Of a stretch of 64,000 nt of DNA, positions 55,713 through 64,000 are shown one piece after another; position 1 is the first letter of the stretch, and each line of letters begins with the position of its first letter. A program made the translations under genes and the position numbers. The notes below the pieces were generated by a model that worked only from the letters and a program-made list of their open reading frames with translations, did no database searches and had not been told where the DNA came from. Source of the DNA: Pseudoalteromonas distincta. Its GTDB lineage: Bacteria; Pseudomonadota; Gammaproteobacteria; Enterobacterales; Alteromonadaceae. Location: assembly GCF_000814675.1 (NCBI RefSeq), contig NZ_JWIG01000029.1, forward strand, positions 1 through 64,000, given 5' to 3'.

Positions 55713-58412
55713 TTATTCTGAAGGAGGATTATCATCCGCTACTTCATCAATAACCGTATCTACAGTTTCAACGTCTTCAATATCAATCAAGTCACTTTCT
55801 GTAACTTCAATCTCTTCTATACGTTGTAAACCAACTACTTGCTCTTCGTCAATAGTTCTGATCAAAATAACACCTTGGGTGTTACGTCCAACCGTAGAAA
55901 CTTCATTAACGCGAGTACGTACTAAGGTACCACGATTTGAAATAATCATGATTTCGTCGTTATCATCAACTTGTACAGCACCAACAACAGCACCGTTACG
56001 CTCACTCACCTTGATAGATACAACACCCTGTGTTGCACGGCTCTTAGATGGGTAATCTTCTAGTTGTGTACGCTTACCGTAACCATTTTCAGTTACCGTT
56101 AAAATAGCACCGTCAGTTTTTGGTACAATTAACGATACTACGCGTTGATCATCGGCCATTTTAATACCACGAACACCTGTAGCAGTACGACCCATTGGGC
56201 GAACACCTTTGAAACGAATCTCAGGGTTACCTTCTTCGTCTAATACTGGGTTACCGTTTTCATCAACAACTGTTGTTTCTTCAGCTTCTTTAAAGCGTAC
56301 AACTTTACCTGCATCAGTGAACAACATAATTTCGTTGCTACCATCGGTAATATCAACCCCAATCAGGCTATCGCCATCATTCAAGTTAACAGCAATAATA
56401 CCGCTTGCACGTTGACGGCTGTAAGCCGTTAATGGTGTTTTCTTAACTGTACCAAACGCTGTTGCCATAAAGATGTATTTATCTTCTGCGTACTCGCGTA
56501 CTGGCAATATAGCAGTAATACGTTCATCAGCTTCAAGTGGTAACAAGTTAACAATTGGCTTACCGCGCGCTGCACGACTCGCTAGTGGTAACTGATACAC
56601 TTTAAGCCAATATAAACGACCGGCCGTAGAGAAACACAATATAGTATCGTGTGTATTTGCAACTAATAGACGCTCAATGAAATCTTCGTCTTTCATCTTC
56701 GTTGCTGACTTACCTTTACCACCACGACGCTGTGCTTCGTAATCAGACAATGCTTGATACTTCACATACCCTTCGTGAGAAAGCGTTACTACTACGTTTT
56801 CTTCAGTAATTAAGTCTTCAAGGCTGATATCGTGAGCAGCGGCATTAATTTCAGTGCGACGCTCATCACCATATTGCTCTTTAATTTCAACTAGCTCGTC
56901 ACGTATAACTTCCATTAAACGCTCAGGAGTTGCCAAAATATAAAGTAGTTCAGCAATTAGTTCTAATAACGCTTGGTATTCGGTTAAGATTTTTTCGTGT
57001 TCAAGACCTGTTAGCTTATGTAAACGCAAATCAAGAATTGCTTGAGCTTGTTGCTCAGAGATATAATATTGACCATCGCGAATACCAAGTTCGCTTGCTA
57101 ACCAATCTGGACGAGCAACATTGTCTTCACCTGCTTTTTCAAGCATACCTTGTACATTACCTAATTCCCACGGACGCGCTGTTAAAGCAATTTTAGCTTC
57201 AGCAGGTGTAGGGGATTTACGAATAAGTTCGATAATTGGGTCAATGTTCGCAAGCGCAATCGCTAAGCCTTCAAGCGTGTGTGCACGGTCACGGGCTTTA
57301 CGTAAATCAAATACTGTACGACGAGTTACTACTTCACGACGGTGAATAATAAACTCTTCTAACATTTCTTTTAAATTGAAACATTTAGGTTGGTTATTAA
57401 TTAGCGCAACCATATTCATACCAAACACAGTTTGTAACTGAGTTTGTGAATACAAGTTGTTTAAAATAACTTCGCCTACGTCACCACGTTTAATTTCAAT
57501 AACGATACGCATACCGTCTTTATCTGATTCATCACGTAGCGCACTAATACCTTCAATTTTCTTATCTTTAACCAGCTCAGCAATTTTTTCAATTAAACGA
57601 GCTTTATTAACTTGATAAGGAATTTCGTGAACGATGATTGTTTCACGGCCCGTTTTTTCATCGGTTTCGATGTCGGCGCGTGCACGCATGTACACTTTAC
57701 CACGGCCAGTTAAGTAGGCTTGTTCAATACCTTTCTTACCGTTGATAATTGCAGCCGTTGGGAAATCAGGACCAGGGATATAATCCATTAACTCTAAAAT
57801 AGTTAAATCTGGATTTTGAATAAGTGCCAAACAACCATTTACAACTTCAGTTAAGTTATGTGGTGGTATATTTGTAGCCATACCTACTGCAATACCTGAT
57901 GAACCATTCACTAATAAATTAGGAACTTTCGTTGGTAAAACATCAGGGATGAACTCAGTGCCATCGTAGTTAGGAACGAAATCAACCGTTTCTTTTTCAA
58001 GATCGGCTAATAACTCATGCGACATTTTAGCCATACGTACTTCTGTATAACGCATTGCCGCTGCTGAATCACCATCAACCGAACCGAAGTTACCTTGGCC
58101 ATCTACTAGCATATAACGCAGTGAGAATGGCTGAGCCATACGAACTATCGTGTCATAAACTGCACTGTCGCCGTGTGGGTGGTATTTACCGATTACGTCA
58201 CCGACCACACGGGCCGATTTTTTGTAAGGCTTGTTCCAGTCATTACTAAGCTCGTTCATTGCAAACAAAACGCGGCGATGAACAGGTTTTAAGCCGTCAC
58301 GTACGTCTGGTAATGCACGTCCTACAATTACGCTCATTGCGTAATCTAAGTAGGAGTTTTTTAACTCGTCTTCAATATTGACTGGCAGAATTTCATTGGC
58401 GAGATCAGTCAT
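55713..58412 (-). CDS. gyrA: DNA gyrase subunit A
   Basis: 899 residues. [20 protein letters not shown] begins the breakage-reunion domain; the catalytic tyrosine is in [12 protein letters not shown]. The quinolone-resistance region reads [16 protein letters not shown], with Ser and Asp at the E. coli 83/87 positions, the sensitive-type residues. The C-terminal beta-pinwheel includes the GyrA box QRRGGKG, and the acidic tail is longer than average. Divergent from ubiG. Confidence 0.97.
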   Translation of the reverse strand: MTDLANEILPVNIEDELKNSYLDYAMSVIVGRALPDVRDGLKPVHRRVLFAMNELSNDWNKPYKKSARVVGDVIGKYHPHGDSAVYDTIVRMAQPFSLRYMLVDGQGNFGSVDGDSAAAMRYTEVRMAKMSHELLADLEKETVDFVPNYDGTEFIPDVLPTKVPNLLVNGSSGIAVGMATNIPPHNLTEVVNGCLALIQNPDLTILELMDYIPGPDFPTAAIINGKKGIEQAYLTGRGKVYMRARADIETDEKTGRETIIVHEIPYQVNKARLIEKIAELVKDKKIEGISALRDESDKDGMRIVIEIKRGDVGEVILNNLYSQTQLQTVFGMNMVALINNQPKCFNLKEMLEEFIIHRREVVTRRTVFDLRKARDRAHTLEGLAIALANIDPIIELIRKSPTPAEAKIALTARPWELGNVQGMLEKAGEDNVARPDWLASELGIRDGQYYISEQQAQAILDLRLHKLTGLEHEKILTEYQALLELIAELLYILATPERLMEVIRDELVEIKEQYGDERRTEINAAAHDISLEDLITEENVVVTLSHEGYVKYQALSDYEAQRRGGKGKSATKMKDEDFIERLLVANTHDTILCFSTAGRLYWLKVYQLPLASRAARGKPIVNLLPLEADERITAILPVREYAEDKYIFMATAFGTVKKTPLTAYSRQRASGIIAVNLNDGDSLIGVDITDGSNEIMLFTDAGKVVRFKEAEETTVVDENGNPVLDEEGNPEIRFKGVRPMGRTATGVRGIKMADDQRVVSLIVPKTDGAILTVTENGYGKRTQLEDYPSKSRATQGVVSIKVSERNGAVVGAVQVDDNDEIMIISNRGTLVRTRVNEVSTVGRNTQGVILIRTIDEEQVVGLQRIEEIEVTESDLIDIEDVETVDTVIDEVADDNPPSE

Positions 58413-58588
58413 TTGATATCACATTCCTTCAGTATCAGCTCTCAACAACCCGGTATTGGGTATTAAGAGTATTGTTATTATTTCTAACAGCCATGCTATC
58501 ACAATTAATTTTAATTTACAGGCGCAAAACTTTGCGATTTATCAATTTAGCCCTATATAATGGCCTCAGATTGACGAGGAAGTATTTT

Positions 58589-59299
58589 ATGACCGAACAT
58601 CAAAATGTAGATCACGCAGAAATAGCAAAATTTGAAGCCATCGCCGAGCGTTGGTGGGACCTAGACGGAGAATTCAAACCTCTTCACGAAATTAACCCGT
58701 TACGTTTAGACTTTATAGCAAACAAAACGCAAGGCTTATTCGATAAAGAAACACTCGATGTTGGCTGTGGTGGCGGTATTTTAAGCCAAAGCATGGCGCG
58801 CATGGGCGCAAAAGTAACTGGCATCGACATGGGGCAAGAGCCTTTAACTGTTGCTAAGTTGCACAGTTTAGAAACTGGCGTAAATGTAGATTACATAAAA
58901 GTGCCAGCAGAAGAGTTTGCATCGCAACACCCAGAGCGCTTTGATGTAATAACCTGTATGGAAATGCTTGAACACGTTCCCGACCCAGCATCTATCATTC
59001 ATGCCGTAGCTGCACTTGCCAAACCAGGCGCAGACGTGTTTTTTTCAACCCTAAACAAAACACCTAAGGCATATTTATACGCCATTGTTGGCGCTGAAAA
59101 GCTTTTAAAAATGGTCCCTGAAGGTACACACGACCATAAAAAGTTTATAAAACCTGCGCAGCTTATTGCATGGGCAGAGCAAGCGGGTTTAAAAGTTCGT
59201 GCAAGTACAGGCCTTTCTTATAATCCACTATCAAAGCAATATACGCTCAATAGTGACGTTAGCGTAAATTACATACTGTACTTTGAGAAGTTAGCTTAA
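58589..59299 (+). CDS. ubiG: ubiquinone biosynthesis O-methyltransferase
   Basis: 236 residues from ATG 58589 with GAGGAAG upstream; the frame extends further back to 58472 without a ribosome site. [20 protein letters not shown] is the UbiG N-terminus; the SAM site is [15 protein letters not shown]. It performs both O-methylations of ubiquinone synthesis. Its stop overlaps the gph start (TAATG). Confidence 0.95.
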   Translation: MTEHQNVDHAEIAKFEAIAERWWDLDGEFKPLHEINPLRLDFIANKTQGLFDKETLDVGCGGGILSQSMARMGAKVTGIDMGQEPLTVAKLHSLETGVNVDYIKVPAEEFASQHPERFDVITCMEMLEHVPDPASIIHAVAALAKPGADVFFSTLNKTPKAYLYAIVGAEKLLKMVPEGTHDHKKFIKPAQLIAWAEQAGLKVRASTGLSYNPLSKQYTLNSDVSVNYILYFEKLA

Positions 59300-59979
59300 T
59301 GGCTAACTCTCAAGCCCCCCTCCCCCTTATTGAGTACGATGCATTTTTATTTGATCTAGACGGCACTCTACTCGACACCGCTGATGATTTAGGTGCGGCT
59401 TTAAATGCAGTTCTCATTAATAATAAAATAGAGCCTGTTAGTAGTGATGTATACCGCCCTGCGGCATCTAACGGCGCAGGCGCATTATTAGAGGCTGGTT
59501 TTAAAGAGTTATGGGACACACAACCTCAAAGCGAACTTATTAAGCAATTAGTTGACGAATACGCTGCAAACATAGCAAATCACACGCATTGCTTCAGCGG
59601 TGTTGAATCGTTGCTTATTGCCCTTGATCAGAAAAAGATCAAATGGGGGATCATGACTAACAAACCAGGGTTTTTAACTGATCCTTTAGTGGCAGCAATT
59701 CCCGCATTGAAAAATGCTAGTGTAGTAATAAGTGGCGACACCTTAGCTGAAGCTAAGCCATCCCCTTTACCGCTGCTATACTGTGCAAAGCTTATGGGAG
59801 TGCAACCAAAACGCTGTTTGTACATTGGTGATGCACAGCGAGACATACAAGCAGGCAAAGCCGCAGGTATGCGCACAGCAACGGCACTTTGGGGCTACAT
59901 ACCAAGTATTGATGAAGCCAACAGCTGGAATGCTGATTTTAACTGGCAAAGCCCAATTGATGGTTTTAACCATATATAG
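59299..59979 (+). CDS. gph: phosphoglycolate phosphatase, HAD family
   Basis: 226 residues. HAD motif I is FLFDLDGTLLDTADDLG, motif II is near MTNKPGF, motif III/IV is IGDAQRDIQAGKAAGM. It removes 2-phosphoglycolate. Translationally coupled to ubiG, the usual ubiG-gph arrangement. Confidence 0.9.
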   Translation: MANSQAPLPLIEYDAFLFDLDGTLLDTADDLGAALNAVLINNKIEPVSSDVYRPAASNGAGALLEAGFKELWDTQPQSELIKQLVDEYAANIANHTHCFSGVESLLIALDQKKIKWGIMTNKPGFLTDPLVAAIPALKNASVVISGDTLAEAKPSPLPLLYCAKLMGVQPKRCLYIGDAQRDIQAGKAAGMRTATALWGYIPSIDEANSWNADFNWQSPIDGFNHI

Positions 59980-59997
59980 TGCCATGTTAATTAATAA

Positions 59998-60013
59998 ACA
60001 CTATATATTGTGA
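59998..60013 (+). promoter_or_regulatory. NrdR-like box, distal
   Basis: ACACTATATATTGTGA matches the NrdR consensus (acaCwAtATaTwGtgt) at nearly all positions. It is 375 bp before nrdA, far from the paired boxes. Confidence 0.5.
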
Positions 60014-60173
60014 TTGTGTTAGTTTTTACGCAAAGCTTGCTGATAAAAAAAGCAGTCAAAATTTATTTTTAAAATGCGTAAATTTAGCAGATCATTAGTT
60101 GATTTTTGCATATTTCAACTTAAATGATTGTTCGAAGGTGAGTGTCTACTAACACAAATACGTTATCCCGAAG

Positions 60174-60182
60174 TTATCCACA
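60174..60182 (+). promoter_or_regulatory. DnaA box upstream of nrdA
   Basis: TTATCCACA is the strict DnaA consensus. A weaker relative, TTATCCCGA, lies just before it at 60163. DnaA control of nrdAB is established in E. coli. Confidence 0.65.
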
Positions 60183-60219
60183 AATAGGGGCAATTATGTC
60201 CCTTGCAAAACAACTCAGA

Positions 60220-60266
60220 CCACACTATCTTGTGATCTCTAAATTGAACAACACCAGATATTGTGG
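60220..60266 (+). promoter_or_regulatory. paired NrdR boxes upstream of nrdA
   Basis: CCACACTATCTTGTGA (60220-60235) and ACACCAGATATTGTGG (60251-60266) lie 31 bp apart, three helical turns, the usual spacing of NrdR tandem sites repressing ribonucleotide reductase genes. The second fits the consensus better. Confidence 0.7.
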
Positions 60267-60387
60267 CCAAATGTTATTCAATTAAATTCGCAAATATGGC
60301 GAAACTTATAATAAATGAGTATATACCTTGCCTCGGCGAGGTATAAAGCATTGGTCAAAATACATAATTCCCAAGGAATACAGGCAA

Positions 60388-62670
60388 ATGAACCAACAGT
60401 TATCTGTAAGCAAACGTGACGGGCGTAAAGAGCCTCTTGATCTGGATAAGATCCATCGCGTTATTGAGTGGGCCGCCGAAGGTTTAAACAACGTTTCGGT
60501 TTCGCAAGTTGAATTAAAGTCGCACATTCAGTTTTACGACGGTATTCGTACTAAAGACATTCACGAAACCATCATTAAAGCAGCAGCGGATCAGATTTCA
60601 AAAGAATCGCCTGATTACCAATACTTAGCTGCACGTTTAGCTGTATTCCATTTACGTAAAAAAGCGTACGGTCAATTTGAGCCACCACGTTTATTTGACC
60701 ACGTAACAAAAATGGTTGGCGATAAACGCTACGATGCTCATTTACTAGTAGATTACACAGAGCAAGAGTTAGATGAGCTTGATGCATACCTTGACCATTC
60801 TCGCGATCTTAACTTTAGCTACGCTGCTGTAAAGCAACTTGAAGGTAAGTACCTCGTTCAAAACCGTGTATCGGGTGAAATATACGAAAGTGCACAGTTT
60901 TTATATATTTTAGTTGCGGCAAGCTTATTTTCAGATTACCCACGTGAAACACGTACTGATTACATTAAACGTTTTTACGATGCAGTATCTTTATTTAAAA
61001 TATCTCTACCAACGCCAATTATGTCGGGTGTACGTACGCCTACTCGCCAGTTTAGCTCGTGTGTCTTAATTGAATGTGGCGACAGCCTTGATTCAATCAA
61101 TGCAACGTCGTCAGCTATTGTTAAATACGTTTCACAACGTGCGGGAATTGGTATTAATGCAGGTAGAATACGTGCGCTAGGTAGCCATATTCGTAACGGC
61201 GAAGCGTATCACACAGGTTGTATCCCTTTTTATAAGCACTTTCAAACAGCGGTTAAAAGTTGTTCACAAGGTGGTGTACGTGGCGGCGCAGCAACATTAT
61301 TCTACCCGCTTTGGCATTTAGAAGTAGAGAACCTACTTGTACTTAAAAATAACCGTGGTGTAGATGACAACCGCGTTCGCCACCTAGATTACGGCGTACA
61401 GTTTAATAAATTAATGTACTCTCGTTTAATTAAAGACGACTACATTACGTTATTTAGCCCATCAGATGTGCCTGGCCTTTATGATGCATTTTTTGAAGAC
61501 CAAGCTGAGTTTGACGCACTTTACGTTAAATACGAACAAGACGAGTCTATTCGTAAAAAACGTATTAAAGCCATTGAGCTTTTCTCAATGTTTGCGCAAG
61601 AGCGTGCAAGTACTGGTCGTATTTATTTACAAAATGTGGATCACTGTAATACACACAGCCCATTTATTTCTAAAGTTGCGCCAATTCGCCAATCTAACTT
61701 ATGTTTAGAAATTGCATTGCCAACTAAGCCACTTAATAACGTGAATGACGAAGAAGGCGAAATTGCCCTTTGTACACTTTCTGCGTTTAACCTAGGTGCA
61801 ATAGAGTCACTTGATGAGCTTGAAGAGCTAGCTGAACTTGCAGTACGCGCACTTGATAACTTACTTGATTTCCAAGACTACCCTGTACCGGCTGCTAAAA
61901 ATGCAACTATGGGTCGTCGTACACTAGGAATAGGCGTAATTAACTACGCATACTACCTAGCTAAAAACGGTAAGCGTTATTCTGATGGCAGTGCTAATGC
62001 ATTAACACATAAAACCTTTGAAGCTATTCAATATTACTTAATGAAAGCATCAAACGAGCTTGCTAAAGAGCGTGGCGCATGTCCTAAGTTTAACGAGACA
62101 ACGTATTCACAAGGTATTATGCCAACAGATACGTATAAACGTGATTTAGATAAAATTTGTGATGAGCCACTTCATCTTGATTGGGATACACTACGTGCAA
62201 GTATTAAAGAGCACGGTATGCGTAACTCAACACTAAGTGCGTTAATGCCATCAGAAACATCGTCGCAAATCTCTAACGCAACTAACGGTATTGAGCCACC
62301 ACGTGGGCATATTAGCGTTAAAGCAAGTAAAGACGGTATTTTAAAACAAGTTGTTCCTGAGTATGAGCGTTTAAAAGATCAGTACGAGCTACTATGGGAC
62401 ATTCCATCAAACGATGGTTATCTACAACTTGTTGGCATAATGCAAAAATTTGTTGACCAAACAATTTCTGCAAATACAAATTATGATCCAAACAAGTTCG
62501 AAGGCGGTAAAGTACCTATGCAAGTCTTATTAAAAGACTTACTAAGCGCGTACAAACTAGGTGTTAAAACCTTGTATTACCACAATACTCGCGATGGCGC
62601 CTCAGATTCACAAGAAGATGCTCCAGAAGTGGAAGATGACGATTGTGAAGGCGGCGCGTGTAAAATATAA
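60388..62670 (+). CDS. nrdA: ribonucleoside-diphosphate reductase class Ia, alpha subunit
   Basis: 760 residues from ATG 60388 (AAGGA upstream), the E. coli start. The N-terminal ATP-cone (VSKRDGRKEPLDLDKIHRVI) gives dATP regulation. Active-site residues: Cys in SSCVLIECGD and the NxCxE set in SNLCLEIALP; the C-terminal redox pair is CEGGACKI. Makes dNDPs with NrdB. Confidence 0.96.
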   Translation: MNQQLSVSKRDGRKEPLDLDKIHRVIEWAAEGLNNVSVSQVELKSHIQFYDGIRTKDIHETIIKAAADQISKESPDYQYLAARLAVFHLRKKAYGQFEPPRLFDHVTKMVGDKRYDAHLLVDYTEQELDELDAYLDHSRDLNFSYAAVKQLEGKYLVQNRVSGEIYESAQFLYILVAASLFSDYPRETRTDYIKRFYDAVSLFKISLPTPIMSGVRTPTRQFSSCVLIECGDSLDSINATSSAIVKYVSQRAGIGINAGRIRALGSHIRNGEAYHTGCIPFYKHFQTAVKSCSQGGVRGGAATLFYPLWHLEVENLLVLKNNRGVDDNRVRHLDYGVQFNKLMYSRLIKDDYITLFSPSDVPGLYDAFFEDQAEFDALYVKYEQDESIRKKRIKAIELFSMFAQERASTGRIYLQNVDHCNTHSPFISKVAPIRQSNLCLEIALPTKPLNNVNDEEGEIALCTLSAFNLGAIESLDELEELAELAVRALDNLLDFQDYPVPAAKNATMGRRTLGIGVINYAYYLAKNGKRYSDGSANALTHKTFEAIQYYLMKASNELAKERGACPKFNETTYSQGIMPTDTYKRDLDKICDEPLHLDWDTLRASIKEHGMRNSTLSALMPSETSSQISNATNGIEPPRGHISVKASKDGILKQVVPEYERLKDQYELLWDIPSNDGYLQLVGIMQKFVDQTISANTNYDPNKFEGGKVPMQVLLKDLLSAYKLGVKTLYYHNTRDGASDSQEDAPEVEDDDCEGGACKI

Positions 62671-62687
62671 CTGCTGATTTTTATTTT

Positions 62688-62712
62688 AAGCGGGCATTTA
62701 GCCCGCTTTTTC
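62688..62712 (+). terminator. intergenic hairpin between nrdA and nrdB
   Basis: AAGCGGGC / GCCCGCTT followed by TTTT. Placed inside an operon, it may lower nrdB transcription or protect the nrdA message. Confidence 0.7.
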
Positions 62713-62735
62713 TGATAGTTTTTTGAGTGATAAAC

Positions 62736-63866
62736 ATGTCTTATACTACTTTTAGCCGAAACCATAATAACCAAATGCAAGAGCCAATGTTTTTTGGCCA
62801 AACTGTGAACGTATCTCGTTACGACCAACAAAAATACCCAATTTTTGAAAAGTTAATTGAAAAGCAACTGTCTTTCTTTTGGCGTCCTGAGGAAGTAGAT
62901 GTAAGTAAAGACCGTTTAGACTTTCAGGCATTACCAGATCACGAAAAGCATATATTTTTAAGCAACTTAAAATACCAAACACTGCTTGATAGTGTACAAG
63001 GTCGTTCGCCAAACGTGGCTCTACTTCCAATTGTATCGCTACCAGAGCTCGAAACCTGGATAGAAACATGGGCGTTCAGTGAAACAATTCACAGCCGCTC
63101 ATACACGCATATTATCCGTAACGTAACACAAGCACCTGAGCTTATTTTTGATGACATTGTTAGCAACGATAAAATTAGCGAACGTGCTGATGCCGTAACT
63201 AAATACTACGATGACTTAATTAACTCTGTATCGCTTTACAACTTATACGGTGAAGGCAAACACGAGATTAACGGTAAAACAGTTATCATTAATTTATTTG
63301 AGCTTAAAAAGAAACTTTACCTGGCTATGATGTCGGTAAATATTCTTGAAGCGATTCGCTTTTACGTAAGTTTTGCATGTTCGTTTGCATTTGCTGAGCG
63401 CGAGCTAATGGAAGGTAACGCTAAAATCATCAAGCTAATTGCACGCGATGAAGCACTTCACCTTTCTGGTACTCAGCATATTTTAAACATCATGCAAGAC
63501 GGTAAGGACGATCCAGAAATGGCGATTGTTGCTGCCCAGTGCCGCGACGAAGCAATTAAAATGTTTGTCGATGCTGCAGAGCAAGAAAAAGAGTGGGCCG
63601 AATACTTATTTAAAGATGGTTCAATGATTGGCTTAAATAAACATATTTTATGTCAGTACGTTGAATACATTACCAATGCACGTATGACTGCGATTGGTTT
63701 GCCAGCACAGTTTGAAAACAACAGTAACCCTATCCCGTGGATAAACTCGTGGTTAGTGTCTGATAACGTGCAAGTAGCACCACAAGAAGCAGAAATAAGC
63801 TCATACCTTGTTGGTCAAATTGACTCTCAAGTTGATGCATCAGAATTTGGTGATTTTGATTTATAA
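62736..63866 (+). CDS. nrdB: ribonucleoside-diphosphate reductase class Ia, beta subunit
   Basis: 376 residues from ATG 62736, equal to E. coli NrdB. The radical tyrosine is in [12 protein letters not shown]; di-iron ligands include those in [25 protein letters not shown] and [15 protein letters not shown]. Its stop overlaps the start of the ferredoxin gene. Confidence 0.96.
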   Translation: MSYTTFSRNHNNQMQEPMFFGQTVNVSRYDQQKYPIFEKLIEKQLSFFWRPEEVDVSKDRLDFQALPDHEKHIFLSNLKYQTLLDSVQGRSPNVALLPIVSLPELETWIETWAFSETIHSRSYTHIIRNVTQAPELIFDDIVSNDKISERADAVTKYYDDLINSVSLYNLYGEGKHEINGKTVIINLFELKKKLYLAMMSVNILEAIRFYVSFACSFAFAERELMEGNAKIIKLIARDEALHLSGTQHILNIMQDGKDDPEMAIVAAQCRDEAIKMFVDAAEQEKEWAEYLFKDGSMIGLNKHILCQYVEYITNARMTAIGLPAQFENNSNPIPWINSWLVSDNVQVAPQEAEISSYLVGQIDSQVDASEFGDFDL

Positions 63867-64000
63867 TGAGTGACAAGTCTACTGCAAGCATAACGCTTGC
63901 AGAAAACAGCCAGTGTATAGAATTTATCGCTGGCTGCCCTTCTCTTCTACACTGCTTAGAATCCATGAAAATAGACGTCGCATTCCAATGCCGTGAAGGT
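63866..64000 (+). CDS. yfaE: YfaE-type 2Fe-2S ferredoxin (3' end beyond window)
   Basis: Read directly from ATG 63866, which shares its A with the nrdB stop. 45 codons are present, ending in FQCREG, the start of the CxxxxCxxC cluster motif of plant-type ferredoxins. YfaE maintains the NrdB di-iron tyrosyl cofactor and follows nrdB in many gammaproteobacteria. Confidence 0.8.
   Translation, partial: MSDKSTASITLAENSQCIEFIAGCPSLLHCLESMKIDVAFQCREG

Noticed and set aside
55713-58412. Quinolone-resistance mutation in gyrA
   Set aside because: The region reads GDSAVYD with the sensitive-type Ser and Asp.

Overview
The window looks like chromosome of a marine gammaproteobacterium close to Pseudoalteromonas. 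The GC content is low, the housekeeping block serC-aroA-cmk-rpsA-ihfB-lapA-lapB-pyrF runs beside gyrA, ubiG, gph and nrdAB, there is a liu (leucine) operon controlled by a MerR-type LiuR, and the intergenic regions carry several small inverted-repeat elements. The genus is my inference from gene order and style; nothing was searched.

Region 1 (1-9.9 kb) is accessory DNA, and I read it as a decayed sedentary chromosomal integron. At 9568-9914 on the + strand lies the N-terminal part of an integron integrase (intI), broken by two in-frame stops and lacking the catalytic domain, with a well-matched LexA (SOS) box just upstream. Divergent from it and running leftward is a string of short unrelated genes, all on the - strand (73, 115, about 388, broken, 78, 105 and 136 codons). 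Several are bounded by attC/attI-like core sites (GTTAGGGC, GTTAGGTG, GTTATAAC) whose reverse complement abuts the stop codon of the same gene. A repeat of about 550 bp, ending in the same CTCGTTAG junction, occurs twice complete and once truncated. The array has been invaded by two copies of a RAYT/IS200-like transposase unit with dispersed REP-like hairpins, by an IS110-family fragment sitting at a cassette end, and by an IS30-family element cut by the window start.

Region 2 (10-27 kb) holds branched-chain amino acid catabolism. A leftward operon (SDR, mmsB, 3-hydroxyisobutyryl-CoA hydrolase, enoyl-CoA hydratase, acyl-CoA dehydrogenase, mmsA, thiolase) covers valine/isoleucine steps. The divergent liuRABCDE operon plus scoAB takes leucine to acetoacetate and acetyl-CoA. 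Two LiuR-like operators lie in the divergent intergenic region.

Region 3 (27-42 kb) is mixed metabolism: a LysR regulator; a non-coding stretch with a MITE-like element and three tandem 138-bp units that look like three copies of a small RNA gene; a periplasmic binding protein; an MsrA-thioredoxin-MsrB fusion; pxpBC and pcp flanking a decayed DUF979 gene; asnB; a PhzF-like ORF without a normal start; egtBD; and a BCCT transporter.

Region 4 (41-64 kb) is core: a DEDDh exonuclease with a cNMP/CBS/DUF294 protein, trhO, a DEAD-box helicase with an S1-domain protein, pyrF, lapBA, ihfB, rpsA, cmk, aroA, serC, gyrA, ubiG, gph and nrdAB with the start of a YfaE-type ferredoxin. The nrdA leader carries paired NrdR-like boxes and a DnaA box. 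I saw no rRNA, tRNA or CRISPR array.
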